The notes beneath the pieces are model-generated. The model made no database searches, had not been told where the DNA came from, and saw nothing but the letters and a program-made list of their open reading frames with translations. A stretch of 64,000 nucleotides of DNA from assembly GCA_037133755.1 (NCBI GenBank), contig JBAXNN010000003.1, positions 1-64,000 on the forward strand, in the 5' to 3' direction. The position numbers and the translations under genes were made by a program. This document shows, piece after piece, positions 25,318 through 33,656 of this stretch; position 1 is the first letter of the stretch, and each line of letters opens with the position of its first letter. The DNA comes from F1-60-MAGs149 sp037133755. GTDB lineage: Bacteria > Actinomycetota > Thermoleophilia > Gaiellales > F1-60-MAGs149.

Positions 25318-25764
25318 GTGAGCGAGACGCCCGCCGCCACCCCCGATCAGCCCAAGCAGGGCTTTCGCCATGTCCGGCTGGTTGTCGCCCTCGTCGTGGC
25401 CTCGCTGCTCGGCACGTTTGCGGTGTACACGGCGTTCGCCGATTCGTCGATCCCCGTGCTGATGGTCGCGCAGGCGCAGGCCTACGAAGGCCAGCACGTG
25501 CGTCTCGAGGGCAAGGTCACGCAGTCGACGGGCGACGCAGCCGATCCGAGTGGTCTGCGCTTCACCGTCAAGGACTACAAGAGCGCCGAGACGCTGTCCG
25601 TCATCTACACCGGCGCGGTGCCCGACGCGTACAAGGTCGGCCGCGACGTCGTGATCGACGGCACCCTCAAGGATGGCGTCTTCACCGCCGTGCCCGACAC
25701 GCTCGTGACGAAGTGCCCGTCCAAGTACTCGGACAAGGCGACCACGTCGGACACGAAGTCCTGA
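25318..25764 (+). CDS. ccmE: Cytochrome c maturation protein CcmE, CxxxY variant
   Basis: 148 residues: one N-terminal membrane anchor (about 19-42) and an OB-fold periplasmic/extracytoplasmic domain (VRLEGKVTQSTGDAADPSGL ... FTVKDY ... GRDVVIDGTL). CcmE carries haem to apocytochrome c. The usual haem-binding His of HxxxY is replaced by Cys: VTKCPSKYSDK, the CxxxY form known from Desulfovibrio and archaeal-type Ccm systems. TAGACT at 25305-25310 ends 7 bases before the GTG start, so the mRNA is probably leaderless. ccmF follows after 16 bases. Confidence 0.9.
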   Translation: MSETPAATPDQPKQGFRHVRLVVALVVASLLGTFAVYTAFADSSIPVLMVAQAQAYEGQHVRLEGKVTQSTGDAADPSGLRFTVKDYKSAETLSVIYTGAVPDAYKVGRDVVIDGTLKDGVFTAVPDTLVTKCPSKYSDKATTSDTKS

Positions 25765-25780
25765 GCCGCGAGGAGCTGAC

Positions 25781-27772
25781 GTGGCACTGATCGGCCAAGG
25801 AGCGCTGATCCTCGCGCTGCTTGTCGCGATCTATGCCGCCGGCGCCTCGCTGTGGGCCGCCACGGGCCACGATCGCCGCTTCCTCGTCAGTGCCCGCCAC
25901 GCGCTCTGGGGCATCCTCGCACTCGTCGTCGTTGCCGACATCGTGTTCCTGCACGCGCTGTTCACGCACGACTTCTCGTTCAAGGTCGTCGCCGACACCT
26001 CGTCGCGCTCGCTGCCGACGGTGTACCTGATCACGGCGTGGTGGGGTTCGCAGGCCGGCTCGCTGCTGCTCTGGTCCACGGTGCTCGCAGTCTTCAGCCT
26101 GCTCGGTCTGCGCAGCACCCGCAACGTCCTCGGCGAACTCCAGCCGTGGATGATCATGGTGCTCTCGCTGATCGCCGGATTCTTCCTGCTCCTGCTCGTC
26201 GTGCCGGCCAGCCCGTTCGTCACGATCACGGCTCCCGCCGACGGCGTGGGACTCAATCCGTCGCTGCAGAACCCGTACATGGCGCTCCATCCGCCGAGTC
26301 TCTACCTCGGCTACGTCGGTCTCGCCATCCCGTTCGCGCTCGCCATGGCCGCCATGCTCGCCGGCCGCACCGATGCCCGCTGGGTTGTCGCCTCACGGCG
26401 CTGGACCCTGGCCTCGTGGGGCTTTCTCGGCGTCGGCATGCTGCTCGGCGCGCACTGGGCGTACACCGAGGTCGGCTGGGGTGGCTTCTGGGCCTGGGAC
26501 CCGGTCGAGAACGCCGCGCTGATGCCATGGCTCGTCGCCACGGCCTTCCTGCACTCCGTGATGGTGCAAGAGCGCAAGGGCATGCTCAAGGTCTGGAACA
26601 TCGCGCTGATCTCCGGAGCCTTCGCCCTCTCGATCTTCGGGACCTTCCTGACGCGCAGCGGCATCCTGTCGTCGATTCACGCGTTCGTCGCAACCGACAT
26701 CGGCTGGTACTTCATGGCCGGACTGGCGGTGGTACTCGGTGGGTCGTTCGTGCTGATCCTCTGGCGTCTGCCGCTGCTCAAGGCCGACCAGCGCATGGAG
26801 TCGGTCGTCAGCCGCGAGGCGACGTTCCTGTTCAACAACCTCCTGCTCGTCGGACTTGCCTTCGCCGTCCTCTGGGGTGTCGTGTTCCCGCTCATGACCG
26901 AGGCGATCGGCCAAGTGCGCGAATCGGTCTCCACGCCGTTCTACGAGTTCTTCGTGATTGCCTTCGGCCTGCCGCTTCTGCTCCTGATGGGCATTGGTCC
27001 GCTGATCGCCTGGCGCCGCGCGTCGTTCCGCCAGATCCGTACGACCTTCCTCTGGCCACTGATCGGCGGTGTCATCACCGGCGTGGTGATGATCCTGTTC
27101 GGTCTCGACTCGTCCTGGCCCGGGATCGCCGCGGGCAGCATCTGCGCGTTCGTGACCGTCACGATCGTCAGCGAGTTCGTGCGCGGCACCGCGGCGCGTC
27201 ACCGCGTGGCGGGGGAGAGCTGGCCGATCGCGTTCCTGCACCTGATCGATCGCAACCGTCGCCGCTATGGCGGCTACATCGTGCACCTCGGCGTCATCAT
27301 GTTCGTCGTTGGCGCAATCGGGGCCAGCGCGTACCAGACCGAGGCCGAAGGGCTGCTGAAGAAGGGCGAGTCGCTCACCGTCGGCAGCAACGTGCTGACG
27401 TTCGAGGGCGTCCAGCGCGAGAAGGGCCCGAACTACACCGAGCGCGCGGCGGTGCTGCGCGTCACGAGCGATGGCAAGGAGATCGGCATCCTCAAGCCCG
27501 CGCAGCGCGCCTACGTGCGCGAGCAGACGACCTCCAACGAGGTGGCGATCAACACGACGCTCACCCAGGGCGACCTGTTCATCATCCTCGACGGCATCCG
27601 TGCCGATGGGGCCGTGCGCATCAAGGCCTTCTACAAGCCTGTCGTGGGCCTGTTGTGGCTCGCCGGCTTCCTGTTTGCCGGCGGCGTGATCCTCTGCGTC
27701 TGGCCCGATCGGCGCGAGCGCAACCGCATCGCCAAGCGCTACAGCGAAGAGGCGCTGCCCGGAGAGTCGTGA
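25781..27772 (+). CDS. ccmF: Haem lyase component CcmF
   Basis: 663-residue polytopic membrane protein of the haem-handling family. The WWD signature is present as WGGFWAWDPVENAALMPWL (about 228-246). A large extracytoplasmic domain lies near the C-terminus (about 520-620) before the last helix. Together with CcmE it attaches haem to c-type cytochromes. The GTG start has AGGAG at 25771-25775. It ends in a GTGA overlap with the CcmI-like gene. Confidence 0.93.
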   Translation: MALIGQGALILALLVAIYAAGASLWAATGHDRRFLVSARHALWGILALVVVADIVFLHALFTHDFSFKVVADTSSRSLPTVYLITAWWGSQAGSLLLWSTVLAVFSLLGLRSTRNVLGELQPWMIMVLSLIAGFFLLLLVVPASPFVTITAPADGVGLNPSLQNPYMALHPPSLYLGYVGLAIPFALAMAAMLAGRTDARWVVASRRWTLASWGFLGVGMLLGAHWAYTEVGWGGFWAWDPVENAALMPWLVATAFLHSVMVQERKGMLKVWNIALISGAFALSIFGTFLTRSGILSSIHAFVATDIGWYFMAGLAVVLGGSFVLILWRLPLLKADQRMESVVSREATFLFNNLLLVGLAFAVLWGVVFPLMTEAIGQVRESVSTPFYEFFVIAFGLPLLLLMGIGPLIAWRRASFRQIRTTFLWPLIGGVITGVVMILFGLDSSWPGIAAGSICAFVTVTIVSEFVRGTAARHRVAGESWPIAFLHLIDRNRRRYGGYIVHLGVIMFVVGAIGASAYQTEAEGLLKKGESLTVGSNVLTFEGVQREKGPNYTERAAVLRVTSDGKEIGILKPAQRAYVREQTTSNEVAINTTLTQGDLFIILDGIRADGAVRIKAFYKPVVGLLWLAGFLFAGGVILCVWPDRRERNRIAKRYSEEALPGES

Positions 27773-28074
27773 TCCTCGCCGCCCTCATCCTCGCCGTCAT
27801 CGTCCTCGCCGTCGTCGTCTTCATCGCGTGGCCGCTCGTGCGCCCGCAGACCACCGCCGACCAGCTCGACCCCCTCACCGCCGACCAGCGTCGTCGCCTC
27901 GCCCTGCGCGAAGAGCGCGACCTCGCGCTGCAGGCGATCAAGGAACTCGAGATCGACCGCTCCACGAACCACATCGGCGACCAGGACTACGACGAGCTCG
28001 TCGCCGAGTACCGCGCGCAGGCGGCGAAAGCGATCGCCGCGCTCGACGCAGACGACACCACGGCCACCGCCTAG
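27769..28074 (+). CDS. CcmI-like short membrane protein
   Basis: 101 residues: one N-terminal helix (ILAALILAVIVLAVVVFIAW) and a cytoplasmic charged coiled segment (RLALREERDLALQAIKELE ... IGDQDYDELVAEYRAQA). This matches the N-terminal part of CcmI/CycH-type proteins, without the TPR region. The GTG start overlaps the ccmF stop. It probably helps present apocytochrome to CcmF. Confidence 0.7.
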   Translation: MILAALILAVIVLAVVVFIAWPLVRPQTTADQLDPLTADQRRRLALREERDLALQAIKELEIDRSTNHIGDQDYDELVAEYRAQAAKAIAALDADDTTATA

Positions 28075-28083
28075 GCTTCGCGC

Positions 28084-28788
28084 ATGGCTCCCGTCCGCTA
28101 CGAGCAGCATGGCGCCGTCGCCGTCCTCACCCTCGATGATGCCGCCACACGCAATGCTCTGAGCCCCGAGGCGCTCGACCTCGTCGAGCGGTACGCGTTG
28201 ACCGCCGGGTCCGATCCCGAGGTACGCCTGCTGGTGCTGACCGGCGCTGATGGCGTCTTCTGCTCCGGTGCGGCGATCCGCGATTGGGAGGCGCTCGACG
28301 AAACCGGCGTGCGCCTGAGCGACGCCGGCACAGGGCTTGGCGATCTGCTGGCGCAGCTGCCTATCCCCGTGCTTGCCAGCCTGCCCGGCCACGCCGTTGG
28401 TGGCGGTTCGGAACTGGCACTCGCGGCCGACTGGCGCATCGCCGATCCGGCGGCGGAACTGCGCTTCGTGCACACGTCGCTGGCGCTGATGCCCGGCTTC
28501 GGTGGTCTCGGTCGCCTCGAGCGGCTGGTTGGCCCGTCGACGGCACTGCGCCTGCTCGCTACCCGCGCCCGTGTGGGAGCGGAGGAGGCCGAACGGCTGG
28601 GTCTGATCGAAGCGATCGTGCCGGCCGCCGAGCAGCTCGCTTGGGCGACCGCGTTGGCCGAGCAGATGCGGGATTCGGACCGCTACGCGCTGGCGGAGAT
28701 CAAAGCCGCGCTCCGCGATGGCGACGAGCGCTCGGCATTCCTCCGCGTCTGGCCGCACCGCCAGTTGCCGGACCGCCTGGGCTCGTAG
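28084..28788 (+). CDS. Enoyl-CoA hydratase/isomerase family protein
   Basis: 234 residues of the crotonase fold: AVLTLDDAATRNALSPEAL, the first oxyanion block VFCSGAAIRDW, and PGHAVGGGSELALAADWRIA (second oxyanion hole, glycine-rich). It is shorter than average (about 255) but complete. It acts on acyl-CoA thioesters; the exact reaction is not predictable. TAGGCT at 28072-28077 lies 6 bases before the ATG, giving it its own possible leaderless promoter right after the ccm genes. Confidence 0.88.
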   Translation: MAPVRYEQHGAVAVLTLDDAATRNALSPEALDLVERYALTAGSDPEVRLLVLTGADGVFCSGAAIRDWEALDETGVRLSDAGTGLGDLLAQLPIPVLASLPGHAVGGGSELALAADWRIADPAAELRFVHTSLALMPGFGGLGRLERLVGPSTALRLLATRARVGAEEAERLGLIEAIVPAAEQLAWATALAEQMRDSDRYALAEIKAALRDGDERSAFLRVWPHRQLPDRLGS

Positions 28789-28832
28789 GCGCGCCCTTCG
28801 GCTACCCTATGGGAGAACGCGAAGGGAACACC

Positions 28833-29138
28833 ATGAGCGAAGTCACCAAGCAAGTTGTCATCGAGGCCCTCAACCAGGTCGAAGACCCGGAGTTGATGAT
28901 GGGTATCGTCGATATCGGCCTCGTCTACGAGGTCAACGTCGATGAGGAGAACAACGTCGCCATGACGTACTCGCTCACGTCGATGGGGTGCCCGGCCGGT
29001 CCGCACATTGCGGCCGAGATCGAGCGCGCCATCACCGAGATCCCGGGCGTCAAGGACGTCAAGGCCGAGCTCGTCTGGGCACCGCCGTGGACGCCCGAGC
29101 TGATGAGCGACGACGCCAAGTTCGCGCTCGGCTTCTAG
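28833..29138 (+). CDS. MIP18/SufT-family (DUF59) iron-sulphur assembly protein
   Basis: 101 residues, with the DUF59 core VIEALNQVEDPELMMGIVDIGLVYEVNV and the conserved cysteine in TSMGCPAGPHI. Such proteins help insert iron-sulphur clusters into target proteins (SufT) or act as part of PaaD-like maturation. The ATG at 28833 has GAAGGG upstream. A QueG iron-sulphur enzyme is encoded 1.4 kb away, a possible client, but that is speculation. Confidence 0.88.
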   Translation: MSEVTKQVVIEALNQVEDPELMMGIVDIGLVYEVNVDEENNVAMTYSLTSMGCPAGPHIAAEIERAITEIPGVKDVKAELVWAPPWTPELMSDDAKFALGF

Positions 29139-29192
29139 GAGCCCTTCAGCGACAGCGAGATCGGCCAGGCTGGCGTTCGCATGCCCGCGTGG

Positions 29193-29296
29193 ACATTCTG
29201 GGTCCGGATCCAATCTGTCCAAATCGCGGACATTCTGGGTCCGGGCCCAAAATGGCCGAATCGCGGACATTCTGGATCCGGATCCAATTTGTCCAT
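29193..29296. repeat. Array of three 30-bp palindromes, 37-bp period
   Basis: Copies at 29193-29222, 29230-29259 and 29267-29296, each starting GGACATTCTGG, with centres GGGTCC|GGATCC, GGGTCC|GGGCCC and GGATCC|GGATCC. The spacers are AAATCGC and GAATCGC, 7 bases each. The array lies between the SufT-like gene and the convergent S18 gene. Left arms are nearly invariant; right arms vary. The other 80 bases of this gap show nothing recognisable. Confidence 0.88.
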
Positions 29297-29342
29297 GCGC
29301 ATGCGGACGCGCGGGGTCGAACGGCTTAGCGGTGAGGGCGAC

Positions 29343-29750
29343 TCAGGAGTCGTCGGCGGCAGTCTCGACTGCCACCTCGTCCTGCATGTCAGCGACAGCG
29401 GTCAGCACCTCGGTGGCGCCAGCCTCCTGTGCCTCGACGGAAGCCATCGTCTGATCGTCGCGATCCTCGCCACGACGGTCGGGACGACCGCCACCACGAG
29501 CGCGCTCGAGCTTCGGCATCACGAAGGGGAGGAGGCCCATCTCGCGGGCGCGCTTGATCTCACGCGCGGCGAGCGCCTGCTGGCGACGGGACAGGCCCGT
29601 CATGCGGCGCGAGCGGATCTTGCCGCGATCCGACAGGAAGCGCTTGAGGCCCTCGACATTGGTGTAGCGGATCTGATCGTCCGAAATCTGGACGCGCTTG
29701 CGCTTCTTGGGGGGAAGCGTATTCCGCTTGCGTCGAACCTGCTGTGCCAC
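29343..29750 (-). CDS. rpsR: Ribosomal protein S18 with long C-terminal extension
   Basis: 135 residues, against about 75-85 for typical S18. Residues 1-85 match S18: KRKRVQISDDQIRYTNVEGL, LKRFLSDRGKIRSRRMTGLS, RRQQALAAREIKRAREMGLL. There are no cysteines, so this is the zinc-independent form. The last 50 residues are first Arg/Gly-rich, then acidic (MQDEVAVETAADDS), and are not part of the family. It is solitary, without the usual rpsF-ssb-rplI neighbours. The GTG start has GGGAGA about 11-16 bases upstream. Confidence 0.9.
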   Translation of the reverse strand: MAQQVRRKRNTLPPKKRKRVQISDDQIRYTNVEGLKRFLSDRGKIRSRRMTGLSRRQQALAAREIKRAREMGLLPFVMPKLERARGGGRPDRRGEDRDDQTMASVEAQEAGATEVLTAVADMQDEVAVETAADDS

Positions 29751-29811
29751 GAGACCTGTATCTCCCTTTAAGAATGCTGCGGGAGCATAGCCCAGATCGG
29801 GAAAAAAGCGG

Positions 29812-30267
29812 TCAGTACCGCGCAGCCTCGTCGCGACCCAGCACTGCGAGCTCGTCCGCGCGCTCATTCAGCTCGATCCCCGCGTGCCCCTTGACGCGCT
29901 CGAAACGCACCTCGTGCGGGTCCACGGCGGCCAATGCGGCCTGCCAGAGATCCTGGTTCTCGACGGGCTTCTTCGCCGCCGTCTTCCAGCCGTTCTTCTG
30001 CCAGTTCTTCAGCCAGCCCTGCGTGAAGGCCTTCTCGACGTACGCGGAATCGGTCACCACGACGACTTTCGAGGGCCGCGTCAGCGTCTCGAGCCCCTTG
30101 ATCAGGCCCATCAGCTCCATGCGGTTGTTCGTCGTCTCCGGTTCGCCGCCATAGATCTCGTTCTTGTGGCCGCGCCAGATCAGGATCGCGGCCCAGCCAC
30201 CGGGTCCCGGGTTGCCGGAGCACGCCCCGTCCGTCCAGATCTCGACCTCATCCTCGGCAGCGGGCAT
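29812..30267 (-). CDS. rnhA: Ribonuclease HI
   Basis: 151 residues. It degrades the RNA strand of RNA-DNA hybrids. The four catalytic acids are in IWTDGACSGNPGPGGWA (Asp 13), NNRMELMGLIKGLE (Glu 51), VVTDSAYV (Asp 73) and LNERADELA (Asp near 138), with the handle-region KNWQKNGWKT also present. The length is normal. TACTGT (minus strand, 30275-30280) ends 7 bases before the ATG. Confidence 0.95.
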   Translation of the reverse strand: MPAAEDEVEIWTDGACSGNPGPGGWAAILIWRGHKNEIYGGEPETTNNRMELMGLIKGLETLTRPSKVVVVTDSAYVEKAFTQGWLKNWQKNGWKTAAKKPVENQDLWQAALAAVDPHEVRFERVKGHAGIELNERADELAVLGRDEAARY

Positions 30268-30433
30268 GGGGAGAACAGTACCGCCGCCGGCACCCGTGAT
30301 CATCGGCCCGGATTCGGGGGATAGGAGTTTCGCACTGCGCACGGACGTGCGCTCGCCTCGTAGCCAAGCGCATCGGGTTGCGACCGAAACGGACGTGTCT
30401 GGCGCGAAACGGGGCGCGCGGCGCACGCACCGA

Positions 30434-30465
30434 CTGACACGGTGGGCCCGGGCCCATCGTGTCAG
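30434..30465. repeat. Single TGACAC-ended palindrome upstream of queG
   Basis: A 32-bp inverted repeat with one arm mismatch. Left arm CTGACACGGTGGGCCC, right arm GGGCCCATCGTGTCAG, with no spacer. It lies 72 bases before the queG start in a 270-base gap that also holds the imperfect palindrome 30337-30352 (GCGCACGGACGTGCGC). Its centre GGGCCC|GGGCCC places it with the array palindromes. Confidence 0.8.
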
Positions 30466-30537
30466 GAGGGGATCGCGAGCGAGGCTTGTGGGCCGCTGCG
30501 ACACCGTGTCTCATCGGGCGACCGATACGCTCTCTGC

Positions 30538-31536
30538 ATGTCGAATCCCTCGCTCAAGGCGCTCGCCGAGCTCGTCCACGAGGACGACATCCTGCTCGGC
30601 GCCGCACCGGCCGAGCCGTACACCGAGGTCGAGGCAGCGTTGCTCGATCGCGTGGAGCGCGGGCTGTGGGCCGACATGCGCTTCACCGCCGCGCGCCCCG
30701 AGGTGTCATGCCATCCCGAGAAGGCCGTGCGCAACGCGCAGACGGTGATCAGCGCGATCCTGCCGATCTGGGAACCGGCCACGCCGCGACCTGACGGACC
30801 GGTAGGGCGGTTGCCGCGGTACGCGTGGGGCGACCCGTACTCCACGCTGCGTGACGCGTTGGGCCGCGTACGCGACGCGCTCAAGGCCGATGGGTATCGC
30901 AGCGTCGTCCACGTCGATGCCAACCATCACGTCGACCGCGAAGGCGCGCGCCGCGCCGGCCTGACGTTCGGCGGCAAGAACACGATGGCGATCGCCCCCG
31001 GGCTCGGCTCGTTCATCTCGATCGGCACGCTGATCACCGACGCGCCGCTCGATTACGAGCTGCCTGAGCCGGTGCGGCAGGGCTGCGGCTCGTGCACGCT
31101 CTGCATCGACGCCTGTCCGACGGGCGCGCTCGACGAGGAGTACGTTCTCAACGCGGAGCAGTGCATCTCCTATTGGACGCAGAGTCGTCGGGAGGTACCG
31201 GGGGAGGTCGCGGAGGGCATGGGTGACCAGGTCTACGGCTGCGACATCTGCCAGGACGTGTGCCCGTACAACCAGGGTCCCACCGAGCGCCGCGCCGACC
31301 GCACACCCTCAGCCGACGGCTGGGTGCGCCTCGACGCGTGGCTGGAGGCCTCCGAAGAGGACCTGCTCGAGCACTATCGCCGCCTCTACGTGCCGGACCT
31401 CGACGGGCGCTACCTCAAGCGCAACGCGCTGCTCGCGCTCGGCAACGGGCCGGAGCAGTACCGCGAGCTGGCGCAGCCATTCGCCGCCGTGGATGACCCG
31501 ATCCTCGGGCCTGCTGCCCGGCGAGCGCTGGGCTAG
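30538..31536 (+). CDS. queG: Epoxyqueuosine reductase QueG
   Basis: 332 residues. It performs the last step of queuosine synthesis in tRNA, reducing epoxyqueuosine with cobalamin and two 4Fe-4S clusters. Cluster motifs are CGSCTLCIDACPTGA and YGCDICQDVCPYN; the C-terminus has HEAT-like helices (RYLKRNALLALGN). The N-terminal cobalamin-binding part includes GLTFGGKNTMAI. TACGCT at 30526-30531 ends 6 bases before the ATG. The stop shares CTAG with pafBC. Confidence 0.93.
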   Translation: MSNPSLKALAELVHEDDILLGAAPAEPYTEVEAALLDRVERGLWADMRFTAARPEVSCHPEKAVRNAQTVISAILPIWEPATPRPDGPVGRLPRYAWGDPYSTLRDALGRVRDALKADGYRSVVHVDANHHVDREGARRAGLTFGGKNTMAIAPGLGSFISIGTLITDAPLDYELPEPVRQGCGSCTLCIDACPTGALDEEYVLNAEQCISYWTQSRREVPGEVAEGMGDQVYGCDICQDVCPYNQGPTERRADRTPSADGWVRLDAWLEASEEDLLEHYRRLYVPDLDGRYLKRNALLALGNGPEQYRELAQPFAAVDDPILGPAARRALG

Positions 31537-33656
31537 CGACGGCTCTTGGAGGCCAGGCGCTTCGCGCCCTTGACCTCCTTGAGGATCTGCGTGGCGCGAC
31601 GGGCGACGCGGGCGCGCAGGGCGGCCGGCTCGATCAGCACGGCTTCGCCGCGGTACTTGATGACCTCGTCCTCGAGCCAGCGCTCGGAGTCGAACGTGAT
31701 CGTGTCGAGGATCGCGCCATCGCGCAGTTGGGAGGCGCCGGTGCGCTTCTCCGACTCGCGCAGGGCGATGCGGGGGGAGAACCAGACGCTGACGGAACCC
31801 TTCGTGCCGCCCAGGCTGCGCTGCTCGGCGAGGTTCGTGAGACCCTCGCGCGGCGCGAACGACTCCTTGGTGCGCTCGGCGGTCTGAATGCGATCGATGC
31901 GGAACGTGCGCTCGCCCTCGGCGCCGACATCCCAGGCCTCGACGTACCAGTCGGAGTTGACGCCACGGAGCTTATACGGCTCGATGACGCGCTCGGCGAC
32001 CTCGTTCGAGGTGCGCGACAGGTACGTGATGCGGACGAGGCGGTGGCGCTCGATCGCCCACGAGATCTCGCCGATGACGTCCTCGGGGACGCCGACGTCG
32101 ACTGTGGTCGAGGGCTGGCCGCCGGGGACGCCGCCGCCGCATGCGATCTCGACCTTCTCGCGCACGCTGGCGAGCGTCGAGTTGGTGGCGCCGGCGATCT
32201 GCGGACCGACGAGATCGAGCGCCATCAGGATTGCCTTCGCCTCGAGCGGCGACAGGCGGGCCGGGCGGCGGAAGTCCTCGCCGTACAGCTCCTTCTGGAC
32301 GTTGATCATGCCCTCGTCGTCAAGCTCGGCGTAGACGGCGTAGCAGCCGCCACCGAAGTTGACGAGGTTGAGGAGGTTGATCTGCTCGATCATCTCCTCG
32401 TCGTCGATCTTGTAGCGATCCTGCAGGACCGAGGCCGCGATGCTGCCGCTCTGATCCGTGCCGCACGTCTCGAGAAGGTCGGCGAGCAGGGCCTGGAGCA
32501 CTGCGAAGCGCTCGGGCGCGACCGGGTTCGACGGGCGGGCGACGGGAACCTCGGGCTCCGTCACGATCTTCTTCGGCGAGGCAATCGCGGGCGTATCGCC
32601 GGCATGCGCGCCGCGGACGTTCTCGAGCGCCTCGACGACGGCATTGACAACATCGCTCGGGCCGAGCGGCAAGACCTGGCCGCCAAGGCCGAGGATCCAC
32701 TCGACAAGGCGGTCGACGTCGCTGTACTGCGTCTCGAACGTGGCGGAGCGATCCTCGTGCGTCGTGACCTCGCCGTGCTTGTTGAACAGGCGGTCGACCA
32801 GCCACGCGGCGCTCGGGGCGACGTAGAGCGTGGCCTCGCCGACGGGCTCGTCGAGCGACCACGGCGCACGATCGCGGTACGTGGCCGGATCGAAGTCGAC
32901 GGGGCGGCGGAAGTCGCGCTCCTTGCGGGTGTGGAAGCGCATGTCGCCGCGGATGCGCGACACGCGGAAGTTGCGGATGGCGTCGCGGTCGTGGTCGTGA
33001 CCGACGAGGTACCAGTTGGAATCGGAGAAGTAGAGGCCGTACGGATCGACCGTGCGCGACTTCTCCTGGCCCGTGCTGATCGCGAAGTACGAGAAGACGA
33101 TCGTCTTCTGCTTCGAGATGGCGCCCTCGAGCTTGGCAAGGCGCGCGGCGATCTCGGGGGAGTGGCCACCACCGGAGAGGTCGAGCGACACGCCGATGGC
33201 GGGCGACTGCTCGAGCACGCCCGGGCGACCGAGGGCGAGGTTCTGCAGCGCCAGACGCAGCGGTGCGGCGTAGGCAAACTGGCCCTCGAGCAGGAACAGG
33301 CTCGTGTTGAGCGCAGCGAGCTCGCGGTCGGTGAGGTGCAGCGGCGGCAGAAAGTAGTTCTCGCGCGTGAGCGTGTAGAGCTCCTCGCCGGTAAACTCGT
33401 CGCGATTCGACTTGATCGGCACGCCCAGCGCCAGCAGCTCGGCGCGATCGGCGTAGAAGCGACGGGCAAACGCCTCGTCCGACATGTCGTAATAGCCTTC
33501 AACGGCGTTCTTGGCGTCGCGCGCAGTGATCGGCCGCTTCTCGGCCATGATGTACGCGACCAGCGAGAGCTGGCGGATCAGCTTGTCGGCGTCATGACTC
33601 AACGGTCGGCCCCCGACAGGCCCTGCGGCTTCCTCGCTCCCATGGGTGTGGAGCAT
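31533..33656 (-). CDS. pafBC: Fused PafB-PafC WYL-domain transcriptional regulator
   Basis: 707 residues: two copies of the HTH + WYL + WCX architecture in one chain, corresponding to separate PafB and PafC of mycobacteria. Copy 1 has the WYL ligand-binding block near 215 (SRTVDPYGLYFSDSNWYLVG). Copy 2 begins near 390 and has RVIEPYKLRGVNSDWYVEAW. PafBC activates the LexA-independent DNA-damage response in actinobacteria. The start is uncertain: ATG 33656 gives 707 residues and TTG 33602 about 689. It is divergent from dinB, a plausible target. Confidence 0.88.
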   Translation of the reverse strand: MLHTHGSEEAAGPVGGRPLSHDADKLIRQLSLVAYIMAEKRPITARDAKNAVEGYYDMSDEAFARRFYADRAELLALGVPIKSNRDEFTGEELYTLTRENYFLPPLHLTDRELAALNTSLFLLEGQFAYAAPLRLALQNLALGRPGVLEQSPAIGVSLDLSGGGHSPEIAARLAKLEGAISKQKTIVFSYFAISTGQEKSRTVDPYGLYFSDSNWYLVGHDHDRDAIRNFRVSRIRGDMRFHTRKERDFRRPVDFDPATYRDRAPWSLDEPVGEATLYVAPSAAWLVDRLFNKHGEVTTHEDRSATFETQYSDVDRLVEWILGLGGQVLPLGPSDVVNAVVEALENVRGAHAGDTPAIASPKKIVTEPEVPVARPSNPVAPERFAVLQALLADLLETCGTDQSGSIAASVLQDRYKIDDEEMIEQINLLNLVNFGGGCYAVYAELDDEGMINVQKELYGEDFRRPARLSPLEAKAILMALDLVGPQIAGATNSTLASVREKVEIACGGGVPGGQPSTTVDVGVPEDVIGEISWAIERHRLVRITYLSRTSNEVAERVIEPYKLRGVNSDWYVEAWDVGAEGERTFRIDRIQTAERTKESFAPREGLTNLAEQRSLGGTKGSVSVWFSPRIALRESEKRTGASQLRDGAILDTITFDSERWLEDEVIKYRGEAVLIEPAALRARVARRATQILKEVKGAKRLASKSRR

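Noticed and set aside
30391..30427. A second palindrome one 37-bp period before 30434
   Set aside because: The stretch has GTGTC and GC-rich bases but no arm pairing, so the 30.4-kb element is solitary.
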